Position numbers and translations under genes: made by a program. DNA of 64,000 bases from Larix kaempferi. Lineage: Eukaryota; Streptophyta; Pinopsida; Pinales; Pinaceae. Each line of letters opens with the position of its first letter. The first letter of the stretch is position 1. The DNA is taken from NCBI GenBank assembly GCA_027924585.1, contig BSBM01000608.1, positions 9,382,501 to 9,446,500 on the forward strand, written 5' to 3'. The notes under the pieces are model-generated. The model made no database searches. It was not told the origin of the DNA and saw only the letters and a program-made list of their open reading frames with translations. Positions 24,331 through 36,929 of this stretch are shown here, piece after piece.

Positions 24331-26000
24331 GAGAAAATTCATAGTGATCTCGAGATGCATTATAACATCAATCTAGGATTTGCAAGGAGATCTCAATCAC
24401 TTGCAAGACCCCCTCCTATTCTATTGGTTGAGTAAAGGATCAAGATGTTGCTGAGGATATTGTGCAACAAGGAAAATATGCGGGGTGGAATTTATCCCAT
24501 GGGCTAATTCCAAAAAAATATTCTCCAAACTCCATTTTTTTCTAAATTGATTCGTCCAAACTCCATGGGGTAAAATTTTGTTACTCTATAAATCGCCAAA
24601 ATTATCTAGAAACTATATAAAATCCTTAGAAATTGGAATCTCTTTAGAAAAATATCGCCAAACATTTTATGGTTGGAAATTTAAGAATTAGTTAGATTCA
24701 CCAAGGTTTCTACTCTAAAAAAATTATCGATCCTTAAAATTTTCCCTGTTGTGCAAGCGTTGGAAATAGCCCTAGAGGGACAACTGAGGACACTTGGATA
24801 CCCTTGACCTAGAATGAATGATGTATCCATGAAGGGAGCCCACATTGGACATGTTTTTGTTCAAGAATACCTTTTCATATGACACTTACTTGCATTTTGC
24901 TTATGGACAGTTTGTCAAGCAATATAGTTATAGATTTTATAGGATTGAACTAGATCTTGCAAGTAATAGGCAATATTTTGGGTTGGATTGTAGCCCTATG
25001 GTTTAGATATGTAAGACACTTTTGTCCATGCTATGAACTCTATTACTCAACATTCTTTTGTCTTTTATAAATATAAAATATATACCCATGCCTATAAATG
25101 AAAACAAAATCTAAGGTTACAATTGTTGGTAAACAATGATGACAACCTAGAAAAAAAATCAAAATTTAAAACATTTAGCCTTCTTATTAAATAATGGTAC
25201 TCAAATTGTTTTCCTTTATGCAACTGGGATGCCATTTTTTCATTATGTTCTCATATTTTAATAGGAAAGGATCATCATGTTTTTTTATAAAGAAAATGTA
25301 TTTATACTTTGCAAAAGATATATTGGAGGAGATAAGGTTCAAGTCTTATGTCACAATGATATAATACAAGTGTAAATCCATTTTAACTCTCGATCTATCA
25401 TTCATCAAGAGGGATCAAATCCATCAAAGTGTAAGCCTTTTTTTAAGTGAAAATTTGAAGAAATGTTTGCACCTCAATGAATTTGCTCCCTCTCAACGCA
25501 TGACATATTCGGAGTTAAGATGGATCTATGCTAATAATTGTAGTCAGATGCAACTAAGTTTGATAATATCTCTCATTATATAATTTCCTTTGTTAATAAG
25601 TGTTCATCATATATTTGCCTCTAACAATAAATGTCCATTCTATTGGGATTCATTCTATTCACATTTATTTTTATATATTTGTGGGCATTTTTTTCATGTA
25701 TTTTATTTTTATTATAACCACATTCATTTTATTTGCATTTTATTATCTCAAGTTTTTTGGCATCCATGTTGTTTGATCTCAATATGTAATGTTACTCATT
25801 GTCACCTTTAACACACTCTATTCAACTTCTTTGTTTTGAAGTATACCATCTCTCAAATCAATACACAATATAATTAAGAATTAATTAAACAAAATTTCCT
25901 CCAATGTATAGTTGAAATTAATGTAAGAAATCATTTTATATTGCATTTTTATTGATATATTGGTATTCTATATAAAATTTGTATTGAAATATTTTACTTA
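24331..26000. other. AT-rich, no gene
   Basis: Scattered short frames only. No motif or strong repeat recognised. Confidence 0.4.
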
Positions 26001-26115
26001 ATGTGGGTATTGAAATATTTGATTTAGAGTAGATATTGAAAAAAAAATTGTTATTAATATTTTTAAAATGTCGCATATCAACTCTATGTTAAACACAAAT
26101 AAAATTGCATCCCTC

Positions 26116-26300
26116 CTGTAACACAACATATAAATGTTTTAAGAAGTTTTTTCTTTTAATTATTATATATAGTTGATATTGAAATATTTCACTACAGGTA
26201 GACGTAACACAACATATAAATATTTTAAGAAGTTTTTTTTTTTAATTATTATATATAGTTGATATTGAAATATTTCACTACAGGTAGACATTGAAATATA
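26116..26300. repeat. 86-bp tandem duplication
   Basis: A block running from gtaacacaacatataaa through gatattgaaatatttcactacaggtag occurs at about 26118-26203 and again at 26204-26287. Further divergent gtagacattgaaa pieces extend to about 26510. Confidence 0.7.
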
Positions 26301-26934
26301 TATTTTTATAATGCCCATGTACCAACTCCATGTTGAACACAAGGAATTAGACATATGTGTCATACTCGACTATGCACAATGAGAAGTATTTTATGCTCAA
26401 TCATATATATATATATGTGATGTTGAAACATTTTATTTAAGGTAGACATTGAAACATTTTATTTAAAGGTAGACATTGAAATATTTTATTTAAAGCCAAC
26501 ATTGAAATATTTTTTTATTATTAATATTTTTTAATGCTACATGTCAATTCCATGTTGGCACATAAATAATTTTACATATTTATGTAATAATGAGCTATAT
26601 AAAGTGCCTCTTGGCACATATTTAATATGATAGTAATAATTGTCTCAGATGGAGCAAAGGAATGTGGATAAAAGCAACAAAGAGAAAGTACCAGCAAGTA
26701 TAGCATTTCTGCTTTAAATAAAAGTGTCAAACAAGTATGAATGGTATGTAGATTAAAAGGAAAATATAAACTCATAATAATGCGCATTGCACATGACCTT
26801 TAACGCTTGAAAAACTAAAGTTGTGCAAGAAACATAAGGACATGAACTAACTTATTTTACCTTTATTGAACCTATACTTGCAATGCAAAAACCATATCAA
26901 TCATGGCTCTACTTGTCCTTTTAAGAAAAAAGAA

Positions 26935-27335
26935 CACGAGCTTGTTGAATGTGGAGGGTTTTAAACAATTTAAGGATAAGCAAGTAAACATCATATGCAT
27001 ATTGAAATATTTCAAAGTGGCTTTGATGAGTATAGCAAGATAGTTAAAGTTATTCACATATACGAGATGATCTATGTTATCAACAACACCATTTAAAATC
27101 CAATCTAGGAATTAACATATGTTTATTTTAGCGTAACCAGTCTTTTCTTATTAGTCTATTTGTGGAAGGATTTAAACAATTATTTATGGACATACACTAG
27201 TAAACATCATATATACATTGAAGGATTAGTGAAGGATTGCAAAATAACTTTGATGAGTATATAAATATAGTCCAAGTTATTCATATATACAAGATGATAT
27301 ATGGAATCACCATCACCATTTAAGATCCAAATGTG
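26935..27335. repeat. divergent duplication of about 190 bp
   Basis: Two similar blocks (about 26950-27110 and 27160-27335) share ttaaacaatt, agtaaacatcatat, ctttgatgagtat, agttattca.atata and agatgat in the same order. Confidence 0.6.
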
Positions 27336-28390
27336 AAAGAAGATGTTCATTTTGGCATAGTCAATCTTCTCTTATTAGTCTAATTGTGTCTCATTCATGG
27401 ATATGATTAATGTGTTCTAGAAGTGATTTTAATTTAGAAAGAAACTCAAGTATTTACTATTGGCCACATGTGATAAAAGGAAGGGTGGGAGGTAATAGAA
27501 ATCTGATTTTTGTATTTCATATATCTTCTTATTGTATTTGTTAATAATCATATATCATGAAAAGGTACACATAAAAATGAAAAAAAGAAATTATTAAATT
27601 ATTTTCACGTAAGAAGTAGCTATTTAATAGAAAAACTTACATGTAGAAGTATGAACTAAGAATGTATAGCCATGTTGCATAAGCCATTGATTCATGCAAT
27701 GGTAATGTAACATGTTATGGTGACTGACATAAATATATAGCATGAATTTAAAGCAATATATAAGCATGTTGTGAAATTGCATGTAAAAATATAAGCCTAT
27801 GTTTTGTTCCTACTTTGTATATTAAGTATGAGGTTTGTTAATTATAATAGAAAAAGTCATCTTAAAAACTATGAATTTGATATTATCAAGTGCAAGGCAA
27901 AAAATAGGAACTTATATTAACCATAAAATTTTATGTACAATAAAAAATAGATTAGATTGATGAAGAGAGCTTTGGGAACTCATATTAGCCATAAAAAAAT
28001 ATGTACAGTAAAAAAATAGATGGATGAAGAGCTTTGGTGAAAACAATTTCAATGTAATCAAGGGTTCCTTTCATTATGTTCATTGGTTATGTGTGACATA
28101 GAGTTGATATTGTAAAAATAATGCTTTTTGAAATATAATTATAAAATGTTTTTGAAACATATATCAACAGAGAGAAGATTTAAACAATAGTCAAATTAAA
28201 ATATTGTTTGAGAACGTGTTTAGTTTTCACTCACCTTAAAATATTTGTTGAAGTAGGTTTTTAGTTAACAAGAATTATTCATAATCTAAAATACAACACA
28301 AACATATACATTTCAAGTAGATGTTTTTTTTCATTGTAGTGGTGATGGTTGAAATAATCTTAATGAATATTTTTCCATTTAGATCTATAA
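27336..28390. other. AT-rich, no gene
   Basis: No ORF, RNA gene or repeat that I can support, apart from a small duplication near 27905-28025 (cttatattaaccataaaa... and ctcatattagccataaaa...). Confidence 0.4.
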
Positions 28391-28399
28391 ATGTTAAGT

Positions 28400-28847
28400 A
28401 AACAAAACAACCTAGTATAGAGAACAACTCAACTCATAAATAACCTTTGACAAAACAATTGTAACTCATAAATAGTCATTCACAAAATAGCTCTAAGTCA
28501 CATATGTTGTTATAATATGTCTAATTACATGTGGTTACCAGTAGTGTACAACAACATATAATCATACATAAGAGCACTCACACATAAAAAGAGCAAGGAA
28601 GAAAGTAATGGTCATACCAACAACAAGTCTCTTACATTACATCACAGAGCCATATTGTACAATGGAAGGAAAAACCCTCTCTCTTCATGGCTCTTTAACT
28701 TATATATATTAGATGTACATTCACTTAGATAGTCACAACTATGTAATTTCTCAACAGTTAGCCTAACCAATTCGATTGGATTGGGCCAACCAAGTGAGTG
28801 GTCAATCAAGAGGATTTAATTGACTCATCGAATAGGCTCCTCCAACA
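28400..28847 (-). repeat. 3' LTR of Gypsy element 4 (outer end unresolved)
   Basis: On the minus strand it starts TGTTGGAGGAGCC at 28847 directly after the purine-rich tract GGAGTGGGGGAGA. A TATA-like atatatataag lies at about 28697-28707. The far end is a guess because no second copy was found. Confidence 0.5.
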
Positions 28848-29165
28848 TCTCCCCCACTCCAAACTTATTCTGCTTCCCGAACAGAATAGGGAGATGTGAA
28901 AATACAAAACCCCCACTCCAAACTTATTCTTCTTCCCAAACAGAATAGGAAGATGTGAAAATACAAAATTACATAAGTTATGGTTGTTGATAACAGATGG
29001 CTTAACAAATTCGATTGGATTGGGCCAACCAAGTAAGTGGTCAATCAAGAGGACTTAATTGACTCATCGAATAGGCTTCTCCAACATCTCCCCCACTCCA
29101 AACTTATTCTTCTTCCCGAACAGAATAGGGAGATGTGAAAATACAAAATTACATAAGTTATGGTT
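28765..29165 (-). repeat. duplicated polypurine tract and LTR start
   Basis: The block from aattcgattggattgggcc through ctccaacatctcccccactcc occurs at about 28770-28860 and 29007-29100. The following cagaatagg.agatgtgaaaatac block occurs three times (about 28880, 28940 and 29120). The LTR start and polypurine tract of element 4 are therefore locally duplicated. Confidence 0.75.
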
Positions 29166-31345
29166 GTTGTGAAGTAGACGATGTTCCTAGTGGAGTTCCT
29201 TCAGTGCATGCTTCGATGATGGTAGGGGCACATATGACCAATTTGTGTTGAAAATATTCACATTCAACTAGTATAGTCTGAATTTTTGTGCTGACTGTGG
29301 TTAATTCTGACAACCGGAGGATTTTCTCGAGCATAGGTCTGTTCATCATTCGTTGTAGTTTAGGGCCAACATTTTGGTGCAATATTTTTGCAGTCCACAT
29401 CAACATGTACATTCGTTTAGCTAGTCAGTTAGCCTCTCCTTGTGCTGATTTGGACTCATGTAACCATTGATGCTCATGTTTCTGCAACTCACTAATTCTT
29501 TGTTGTTCCATGCTCATTTGGTCGTCCAAAGTTTTGGTAGTTTTCTATATCTATTGTAGTATTTCTCATATGCATATCTATAATCGTGGCTTGGGTCTTA
29601 TGTAAATTTATGCAGAATTTCCCATAATATGTGTACCAATTGTTCAACAGAATCATCGACTTTGTGGTGACGATCTCATATTCCTGCAGTTTCTTATCCC
29701 ATTTTGAAAATATTTGAAATTGGTTTTCCATTATGAGGTCGGTCTCCTAATCATGTTGTTGTTGTTCTTGGTCGGTGAGTTCTTTGTTGATTATCTTGAA
29801 GATCTCTTTCAACTCTTTATCTGAATCCTTGGATAGGGTAAACATAGTCGTAGTCACTGCAATTCCTACTATTTGTTGGATTGGTAATGTAAGTGCATGA
29901 ACTCGTTTATTATTCTTTTTCTTTCCTTTATCTGTCCACTTTGATATTTGTGGTTGACCCTCTCCACTAGTTGGAGGTGCTTGTTGTGCTACTAAGGTAG
30001 AAGAAACCAGGTGAATGGTCTATGAGGTGGTCAATGGGTTGGACGTGGGAAGAGTCATCGGAGTTGTTGTTGAAGTGGTCAAAAGAATGGTGACTAGAAG
30101 GGTTGATGGGATGGTCAGAGGAGTGATCGATGGGATGGTCGGTGGTGTGGTCGATGGGAGATTCAAAGAGCCAATCGATGATACTATGAAAATAAAAGTT
30201 GTTTGAATAGTCAAAGGGAGGACTAGTGGTATGGTTGGTGGAGGGATCAATGAACTTGGTAATGGGAGCATTGATACAGGAGGCATTGTAGGTGTTAAGG
30301 CAAACAATAATAAGTTGGCTGCAGGCCATTTAATGCAGCTGCAGCAGGTTTTTTGATCGTTGGATCTCAAGCAGCTTGAGATCCAACGATCAAAAAGCCT
30401 AGTGCAGCTGCATTAAATGACTTGAAGCAGACTAAATATTGTTCACCCTTAACTGTTGAATAAGCAGTTGAGGAGTCGACAAAATGGTCGATAATGGGAT
30501 GGTCGTTAAAGTTGCAGAGGGTTTTGGGAGTGGTGAAAGCGATAATTGTTTTGGTGATAGGGTCAACAATATGATAGGGGAGGATTTTACGAGTAGTTAT
30601 TGTAGTTGTGGAAAAATTGTCGAGAGCAACTCAAGGGATGCTAACGGTAAGCTATTGAGTATTTGACCAATTTTTGGGTCATCAGAGTAAGTTGTTAATA
30701 GACGAGGGGAATCTTCCACATCCTAGGTTGGTGAGGTTGGCAGAGTTTCTTTTGTTAAATCTATTTATTCTTCTATGCTTGTCCTGCTTGTTGTTTTTGG
30801 TTTTGTATGGGTAGATAGAGAAAGGAGTGGATTTGCCTTTAAAGGTATTAAAATTTTGGGTTTGGTCGACCCAGATAACTATCAATATCTTCTCGTCGTC
30901 ATGGTACCTGCTAATTATGAATTTTGTAGTGCATTTTTTAAGGCGGTTAAGGCCTTACATGCTGAGCTTAGAAAAAAATATGTACGTTCAAGTCATCCAA
31001 CAGACAAGCAACAAAATCAACCTTTGACCTAAAATTTATCTGAAGGACTAGCTTTCTTTGGTGCCATTATTAACAGTTGATTTTATGAAATTCCTTCATC
31101 TGGTTGCGAGTGAGTTGGGAGTGAGTTGGATTAGGGGTCAACTGTGCTCGCTCTAATTCTTGGAAGAATCTTTTCCAACAATATTCGAGCGATGGTGGAT
31201 TTATAATCACAGGAATCAATGAGTAGTAAATTCGAGTAGGTGAGTGCAAAAAAATGTGTTCTTTATACGTGACAACTACTTCGTGTGCTTGGAAAAACTC
31301 GTGAAGTTTGATTTTCAATCTTGGAGCTCCTTGGTCGATCACTTC
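29158..31345 (-). pseudogene. Gypsy element 4: extra region between integrase and 3' LTR
   Basis: About 2.2 kb of minus-strand sequence between the integrase end and the polypurine tract. It holds frames at 31342-31070 (90 aa, ending near KEFHKINC), 30885-30682, 29731-29492 (ENQFQIFSKWDKKLQEYE, helical) and 29412-29158 (helical, charged). It also holds a low-complexity Asp/His/Pro-rich stretch encoded by the gatgggatggtcg repeats at 30010-30180. No transmembrane segment or known domain is clear. It may be the decayed extra ORF that some plant Gypsy lineages carry here. Confidence 0.4.
30327..30419. repeat. near-perfect 93-bp hairpin
   Basis: Two arms of about 46 bases pair almost perfectly around the centre ctcaagcagcttgag. 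The only disruption is a few bases (gcagg against ctaggc). It lies inside element 4 and could be a small foldback element. I see no clear target duplication. Confidence 0.8.
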
Positions 31346-31904
31346 GATTGGTGTTCAAGCAGCCTTAGTCTATACACGATCACCATTTTCTTTATGGTTG
31401 ATCATCCTGGTTGATGAGTGGCTATACTTTGTTTTCTTCTGGCCTCTTCCAATTTTATGGTCAGTTGAGCCGATCAATGGATCGATAGATTTTATCTTCC
31501 TTCATTTCGAGCTAAGAGTGAGTCGACTGCTTCTTCGTTAATGTGTTCTCATGATCATTGGTGAGGATTCCTGTTCCCAAGTGAATATCATCATAGTTAA
31601 GTTATTTCTCTTTCCAGCTTCCATATCTTAGTTCTTGTATATTTTTTCAGTAACAAGTTAGTTAAACAACCTATTAACGGATTAGTTCAATATTTTAGCA
31701 AAATCAAGCTTGGAATCACAAGAGTCGAAAAGTGGCAATACAACCACTAATTGACATGAATGCTAATTCTTATGTGAGATATTGCTTTAGTCAGGTGCCA
31801 TTAACAACTTTCATGAAGACTCGACCTTGTAGTGCTTTTAGCCTAGTTGTTCCATTGTAGTTCATTTCTTCAAGTATCTATGGCCCCAACCATGCACATT
31901 CAAT

Positions 31905-32200
31905 TTTCCTTGGTTTTCCTTGAATTTTGCTATCATACAATAGGAATCTTCCTTGGTTTTCCTTGAATTTTTCTATCATACAATAGGACTAGGTCTCCAA
32001 CTGAAATATATTTGGATTGGATGTTTCTACTATGCCATGCTTTTTCTTTTTGCTTATGCACTTCCTGATGGTGTATAGGCAATAACTTATGTTCTTCCAA
32101 TTTTTGTAACTCAAATAGCCTGTCTAAGGTAGCTTGTAGAACATCCAAATGTAATAATTGTGAAATTACTCGAGCTTGTTGTTTGAAATGCAAGGAAACG
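31905..32200 (-). pseudogene. Gypsy element 4: integrase C-terminal end
   Basis: The minus frame 32193-31933 carries HHQEVHKQKEKAWHSRNIQ, YISVGDLVLLYDRKIQGKP. GDLVLLYD is the standard motif at the end of Gypsy integrase. A 43-bp direct duplication (about 31909-31952 and 31953-31987) of the ccttggttttccttgaattt block follows, repeating the end of this frame. Confidence 0.7.
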
Positions 32201-32204
32201 ACTA

Positions 32205-33160
32205 CATCTTGTCCATAGACTAGTTTGAATGGTGTCTGACTTGTCGATCTTTTATATGTTTCCTTGTAATCCCATAGAATGGCTAGAATCTTGTCATCCC
32301 AATCGTCTTTATCGATGTTGCAATTTTTTGTTATTCCTTTGGTAAGTGTTTTGTTGAATGATTCTATGGGACCATTCAGCTAGGGATGGTATGCTGAACT
32401 TTTGTGATGGTCAATCAACAATTATTTTAGTAGCACTTCTATAGTCTTGTTAATGAAGTGTCTTCCTTTGCCACTGATTAATGTAAGGGGGAATCCAAAT
32501 ATAGTAATTATTTTTCATAAATGAAATTCCCTGCTACCTCACTACTACAAGCTTCAACTGGTTTAGCTTCTTCCCATTTCATAACATATTTGACTGCAGT
32601 GATAATATATCTTGCACACATTCATTGAACAGGTACTAGAAATGGGCCGACGAAGTCGATGGTCTAAATTTCAAACATAAGGCTTGGATTGACTAAAATA
32701 AATGGCATCTTGTTTTGCATTAAAGTTGATCCCATTCTTTGCATTTGTCACATTCATTGACGAAAGTTTTGCAATCTTTGTTAAGCGTTGGCCACCATAG
32801 TTCGGCCTGTAGAATATTTTTAATAGTCATGTTAGTATATAAATGTCCTTCGGTCGGTGCTAAGTATGCTTCATCGATAATTTATTCCATTTCATGGTTG
32901 AGGAATGCATCGATGTAGAATATCGTCATGTCCTAGCTTGTGTAGGAAACCATTAATCAATTTGTCTGGGGCAGCTTTCGTGGCTAAGATTTTATTCTTC
33001 TTCGTGGATATTCCTTTTGGTGCTTGTCCATATTGCAATAATTGGGCTATAATAGCTAATTCTATAGGTACGTTTTCAACCCTAAAGAGATATGTGGCAG
33101 GTAAGTCAACATTTATTCCAACAGGGTATTCTCATGTTTCTATCTTAGACAAGTGGTCTA
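32205..33160 (-). pseudogene. Gypsy element 4: integrase core and zinc domain, decayed
   Basis: Minus-strand sequence between RNase H and the integrase C-terminus. Fragments correspond to the integrase core (around 32340-32700) and zinc domain (around 32750-32830), but stops and frameshifts prevent me from reading the catalytic residues. The assignment rests mainly on order within the element. Confidence 0.5.
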
Positions 33161-34480
33161 GTCTGATGTTAATCTTTCCTAGTCGGAATATGATTTCAAA
33201 TTCAAATTCTTGGAATAATAGAAATCATCGACATATTATTCCATGGTACAAGGGTTTGTTGACTAAGTATTTTAGGGATTGATGATATGTGAAGAAAACA
33301 AAAGGGTTATCCAATAAATAATGACATATTTTCCGGAGAGAAAAAAATATACCAAGTCCTTCACGTTCCATGGTGGAGTAGTTTCATTCTGATTTATTTA
33401 ACTTCTGACTGGCATAGAAATTTGGGTAGTGCATCTCGTCATCTACTTGTTGCGTCAAAACCAAACCGACCATGATGGCCAATGCGTTAATGTGTACATG
33501 CAATTTATTGGACCAATTTGAGAAGCATAGTATAGGTGCTTCGACTAACTTTCTTTTTAGTAGTTTGAAGGATTATTTACATTCTTGAGTCCATTTAAAT
33601 TCAACATTCACTTTGAGTAACTCATCCAAGGGGAATGTGATGTGTGAGTACTGACAGATAAATTTTATAATACCTTATGTGTCCTAAGAATATCCTAATT
33701 TGTTTTGAATTTGCAGGATGTTTTAAGTCAAAAATGACTTTTATTTTGACCAAGTCAACTTTGATTCCTTCCTTGCAAACTACATGGCCTAAAAGGATCC
33801 CAATAGCTGTAGCAAAGATAAATTTATTTATGTTTAAGGATAACTAGATTTGTCTACATCTCTCTAGAATTAGGTGAAGCCATTTTATATGGTCTCTTAG
33901 TGAACTATATGCAGTCTAATTGTTGAAGTAGACAACCATAGTTTTATACATGTACTTCTGAAAAGATTTGATAACTATTCTGGTAAATACTGTAGGTGTA
34001 GGTGCATTCTTTAGGCCAAAGGGCATGAATTTGTAAGCAAATGATCTAAATTCATAGACAAAGGTTGTTTTAACTTGGCCTTCCTTCAGTATTGGAACTT
34101 GGTTATATCCTGAGAATCCATCTGTGGATGAGTATCATTCATGGCCTGCTACCTTGTTGATAATTTCATCATTAAAAGGTGTAGGGAAAGGATCTATGAG
34201 AGCTACTTTATTTAGTCCTCTATAGTCGACATAGATACATACTTTTTTAGGATCATGCTTTTTGGGATGAATGACCTTTGGACTAACCCATTCCAACCAA
34301 TCAACTGAATATATAATTTACACAACTAACATGTTTTGAATTTATTTATTAACAATGTCTTTGTATTTGTGGACTAGCTTGTAGGGTCTCTTTTTGATTG
34401 ATTTTGTGCCTAGTAAAAGGTATACTTTAATTTATACCATCTCCTACACAAGTCCTTTTATATCTTTGTAATATCTAACA
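33161..34480 (-). pseudogene. Gypsy element 4: reverse transcriptase and RNase H
   Basis: On the minus strand near 34330-34130 are CIYVDYRGLNKVALIDPFP and TDGFSGYNQVPI; near 34080-33990 are TTFVYEFRSFAYKFMPFGLKNAP; near 33960-33930 is MVVYFNN, where the YxDD active site has become YFNN. The linker DFFVRYYKDIKGL lies upstream near 34480. RNase H follows in broken form. The active site is destroyed. Confidence 0.75.
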
Positions 34481-34899
34481 AAAAAATCCTAGTATTCTCT
34501 AAAGAGGTTTACTATTTTTGTTGTTTGTTCTTCTGACCAATAGTCTCCTATTTTGGCTAATTTAGGTCTATCATCTTTGGATATGTCTACTTCTTTAGTT
34601 TTAATTTCTACATTCATCTACTCTAGGGCTTGTGACTCATCAATCTATCATTCTCCTCCTTTAAAGCCTATAAAAGATGGAGGGAAATCTTTTTCCCCTA
34701 GCTCTGTATTTTTTTCCTTAGGTTTAGTTGATATTTTCATAACAGACCGAACTGGGTGTACAATATCAAGATGATCTCTTTTCCATCTAAATCTCTTACC
34801 TAGATCATTTTCAAGTTTTAATTCTAAGTGTTTTGGAAGTTGATATTGTTGTTATTGGTCGGTTGTTATATTGTTGCAAGTGCATGTCAGTTGATGGTC

Positions 34900-35760
34900 G
34901 ACTGGTGTTTCATCAAGACTGTCAAGTCGTCTTGCTAGTTGGATGAATTTTTGGAGTTCTTGTACAATTTCCTTAATATGATCATGTGTAGGGGAAAATG
35001 AGAAATATTTGATAAATTTGTATTTGAGGGATTGTTAGTTAAACGTGTCACCTCTTGCTTCTTGAATATTATACCATTTGTTGGGTAAATATTGTAGTGT
35101 ACTCGGGAACATGTACAACCATGCTCTTTCGTCACAATAGCCTAATCTTTTCCATTATTTCTCACAAAATTTTAGGTGGTCGACCGAATCCTAACCTTGT
35201 GTGAACTTAGGAATTTTTGCTTATGTTGTTAACTTCATTCCACCAAAACGTTTGATGAAGTATGTAGATGTTGGTGTCCATGTCTATACTAATGACTGAT
35301 GAGCATCCCACCATTGATTAACTTGATCGATGAAAGTTTCGACTAGACTTCGTGGTTGTCCTTGTTCTCCTACATTATTAGAAACTTAATTGATGTGTGT
35401 GTATGGCGACTCTTGTTTGTATCGAAGTGGTGGAAATTTGGTAAATTCATTTTTTGTTGGTACCAGGGTTGGATGTACTCTCGGTACCAGGGTTGGATGT
35501 ACTCTCGATATTTATTTGTGAATACTTTCGGTATGAATGTGATAACGAAACATTTGTAGACTAAATGGTGAGGAATAACTTCAATTGTTTAGCACTCACA
35601 AGATTTAGCTTCATAGTTTTCAATTTTCCATTTGTATAGTTTTGAGTCTGAATTCTAGTTGGCTGACATAGGAGAACCCAGGTGTAGTTCCAATTTTCAT
35701 TTAGCTTGATTGAGTCTTCATTGTTTTGCATGACTTGACACAATCATCTTATGTCTGTGT
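34900..35760 (-). pseudogene. Gypsy element 4: gag
   Basis: The minus strand reads ETFIDQVNQWWDAHQSL, IPKFTQG, WKRLGYCDERAWLYMFPSTLQ, LPNKWYNIQEARGDT and FIKYFSFSPTHD. These are the conserved blocks of a plant gag (W...H, F...LP..W, FEEF). A 24-bp direct duplication (ggtaccagggttggatgtactctc) lies at about 35459-35506. Multiple stops. Confidence 0.65.
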
Positions 35761-35844
35761 CATAGTCTTTAGGTCTGGCCCAATGTTTTCCTTAAGACAG
35801 ATACATGGGTATGATAACCCTTATTCCTTCCCCTTTTAATTTTA

Positions 35845-36150
35845 TCATATATTTTTCCAAAGAAATGGAAGCTTTATTTTTTGTCCCCAAAGTCGACCGA
35901 TTAGTGTTGGGAACGATTTAGATCCTTCCTTGGGGTCGATTAATTCAAAGTCAACTTGTGTTTTTATGCCCATGATTGCAGTGTGTACTTTTTTCCATAC
36001 TCCTTTAGATTCAATTAAGCCTTGGTCCTTCAATTTGAGGAAAATTCATAATTCTGAAAGTTGTGGTAAACCCAAATTTTCCCATGTGCTTCTTCTCATT
36101 ATATTTTCTTTTAATCCATAGTCGAGAATCGCTTGTGAAATATGATATCC
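35845..36150 (-). pseudogene. retropepsin-like protease fragment upstream of gag
   Basis: The minus strand reads LEVEGYHISQAILDYGLKENI, in which ILDYG corresponds to the aspartic protease ILDxGS motif. It continues TWENLGLPQL, LKDQGLIESKGVW, IMGIKTQVDFELI and FPTLIGRLWG, all typical of plant Gypsy protease. It lies upstream of the gag-like block in transcription order, whereas protease normally follows gag. It may come from a second, nested element. Confidence 0.6.
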
Positions 36151-36929
36151 TTCAACTTCTAAGTGGATTCGAAACCCTCCAATACTAATTTTATGAAGAA
36201 AGGAAATAATGTTTACATGGTGTTGAAATCCATGATTTTAGTTATGGAATAATTTGATTAAGTAAACCATCTTCTCAAATGATTAAATAGATTACACTTT
36301 TAAAATGATCAAACAAGTGTAATGGTTCTATCTCAACGTAACACTTGGATCCATAAATTGCTATTACTTCTAGTTAAGTGATGATGAGACAATACTAGGA
36401 TCATTTAATCCATATTGACTTAAATTTTCATTCCTATCACTAATCACTATAATTAATGAATGTTGATACTACCTTAGTTTAAATTATGCAAATTTCCTTT
36501 TTTAATTTTTTTGAAATAACATTTCAGTATAACCAACAGATAAATAAATGGTGTGTTTGAAAAAATCAATATGTTTTTTCCAAGAGCTGTAATTTGCCTC
36601 CATATCAACAATTAATAGAATGAGACTTTATTTCCTTGTGATATAAATTTAGGAATTTTCTTCAGAGTGTGGTATTAATTGCTAGATTTTGTATAAATTT
36701 ATCTATGAGATTCTTTAACAAGTTCCATATCCAAGCTCGAATATTAAAACTCTTTGTTGCTCGATTTCTTGTCTCGCAACTAATGAACGTTATAAAATAA
36801 GATCGAATAATTAAGAGTCTATGCTAAACAATTTTTTACTTCAACCTATTCAGGTATTTACGTTCGAATGATATTATTTAGGAATGGTTGTTTGTATAAT
36901 GTTAGTAGGTTCTCACATGGGATTATGAG
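36151..36929. other. AT-rich, no gene
   Basis: No ORF or clear repeat. A 5' LTR for element 4 would be expected around here or further right, but I could not recognise one. Confidence 0.4.

Noticed and set aside
30015-30370. Overlapping open frames on both strands
   Set aside because: Low-complexity gatgggatggtcg repeats keep several frames open at once; none has a recognisable domain.
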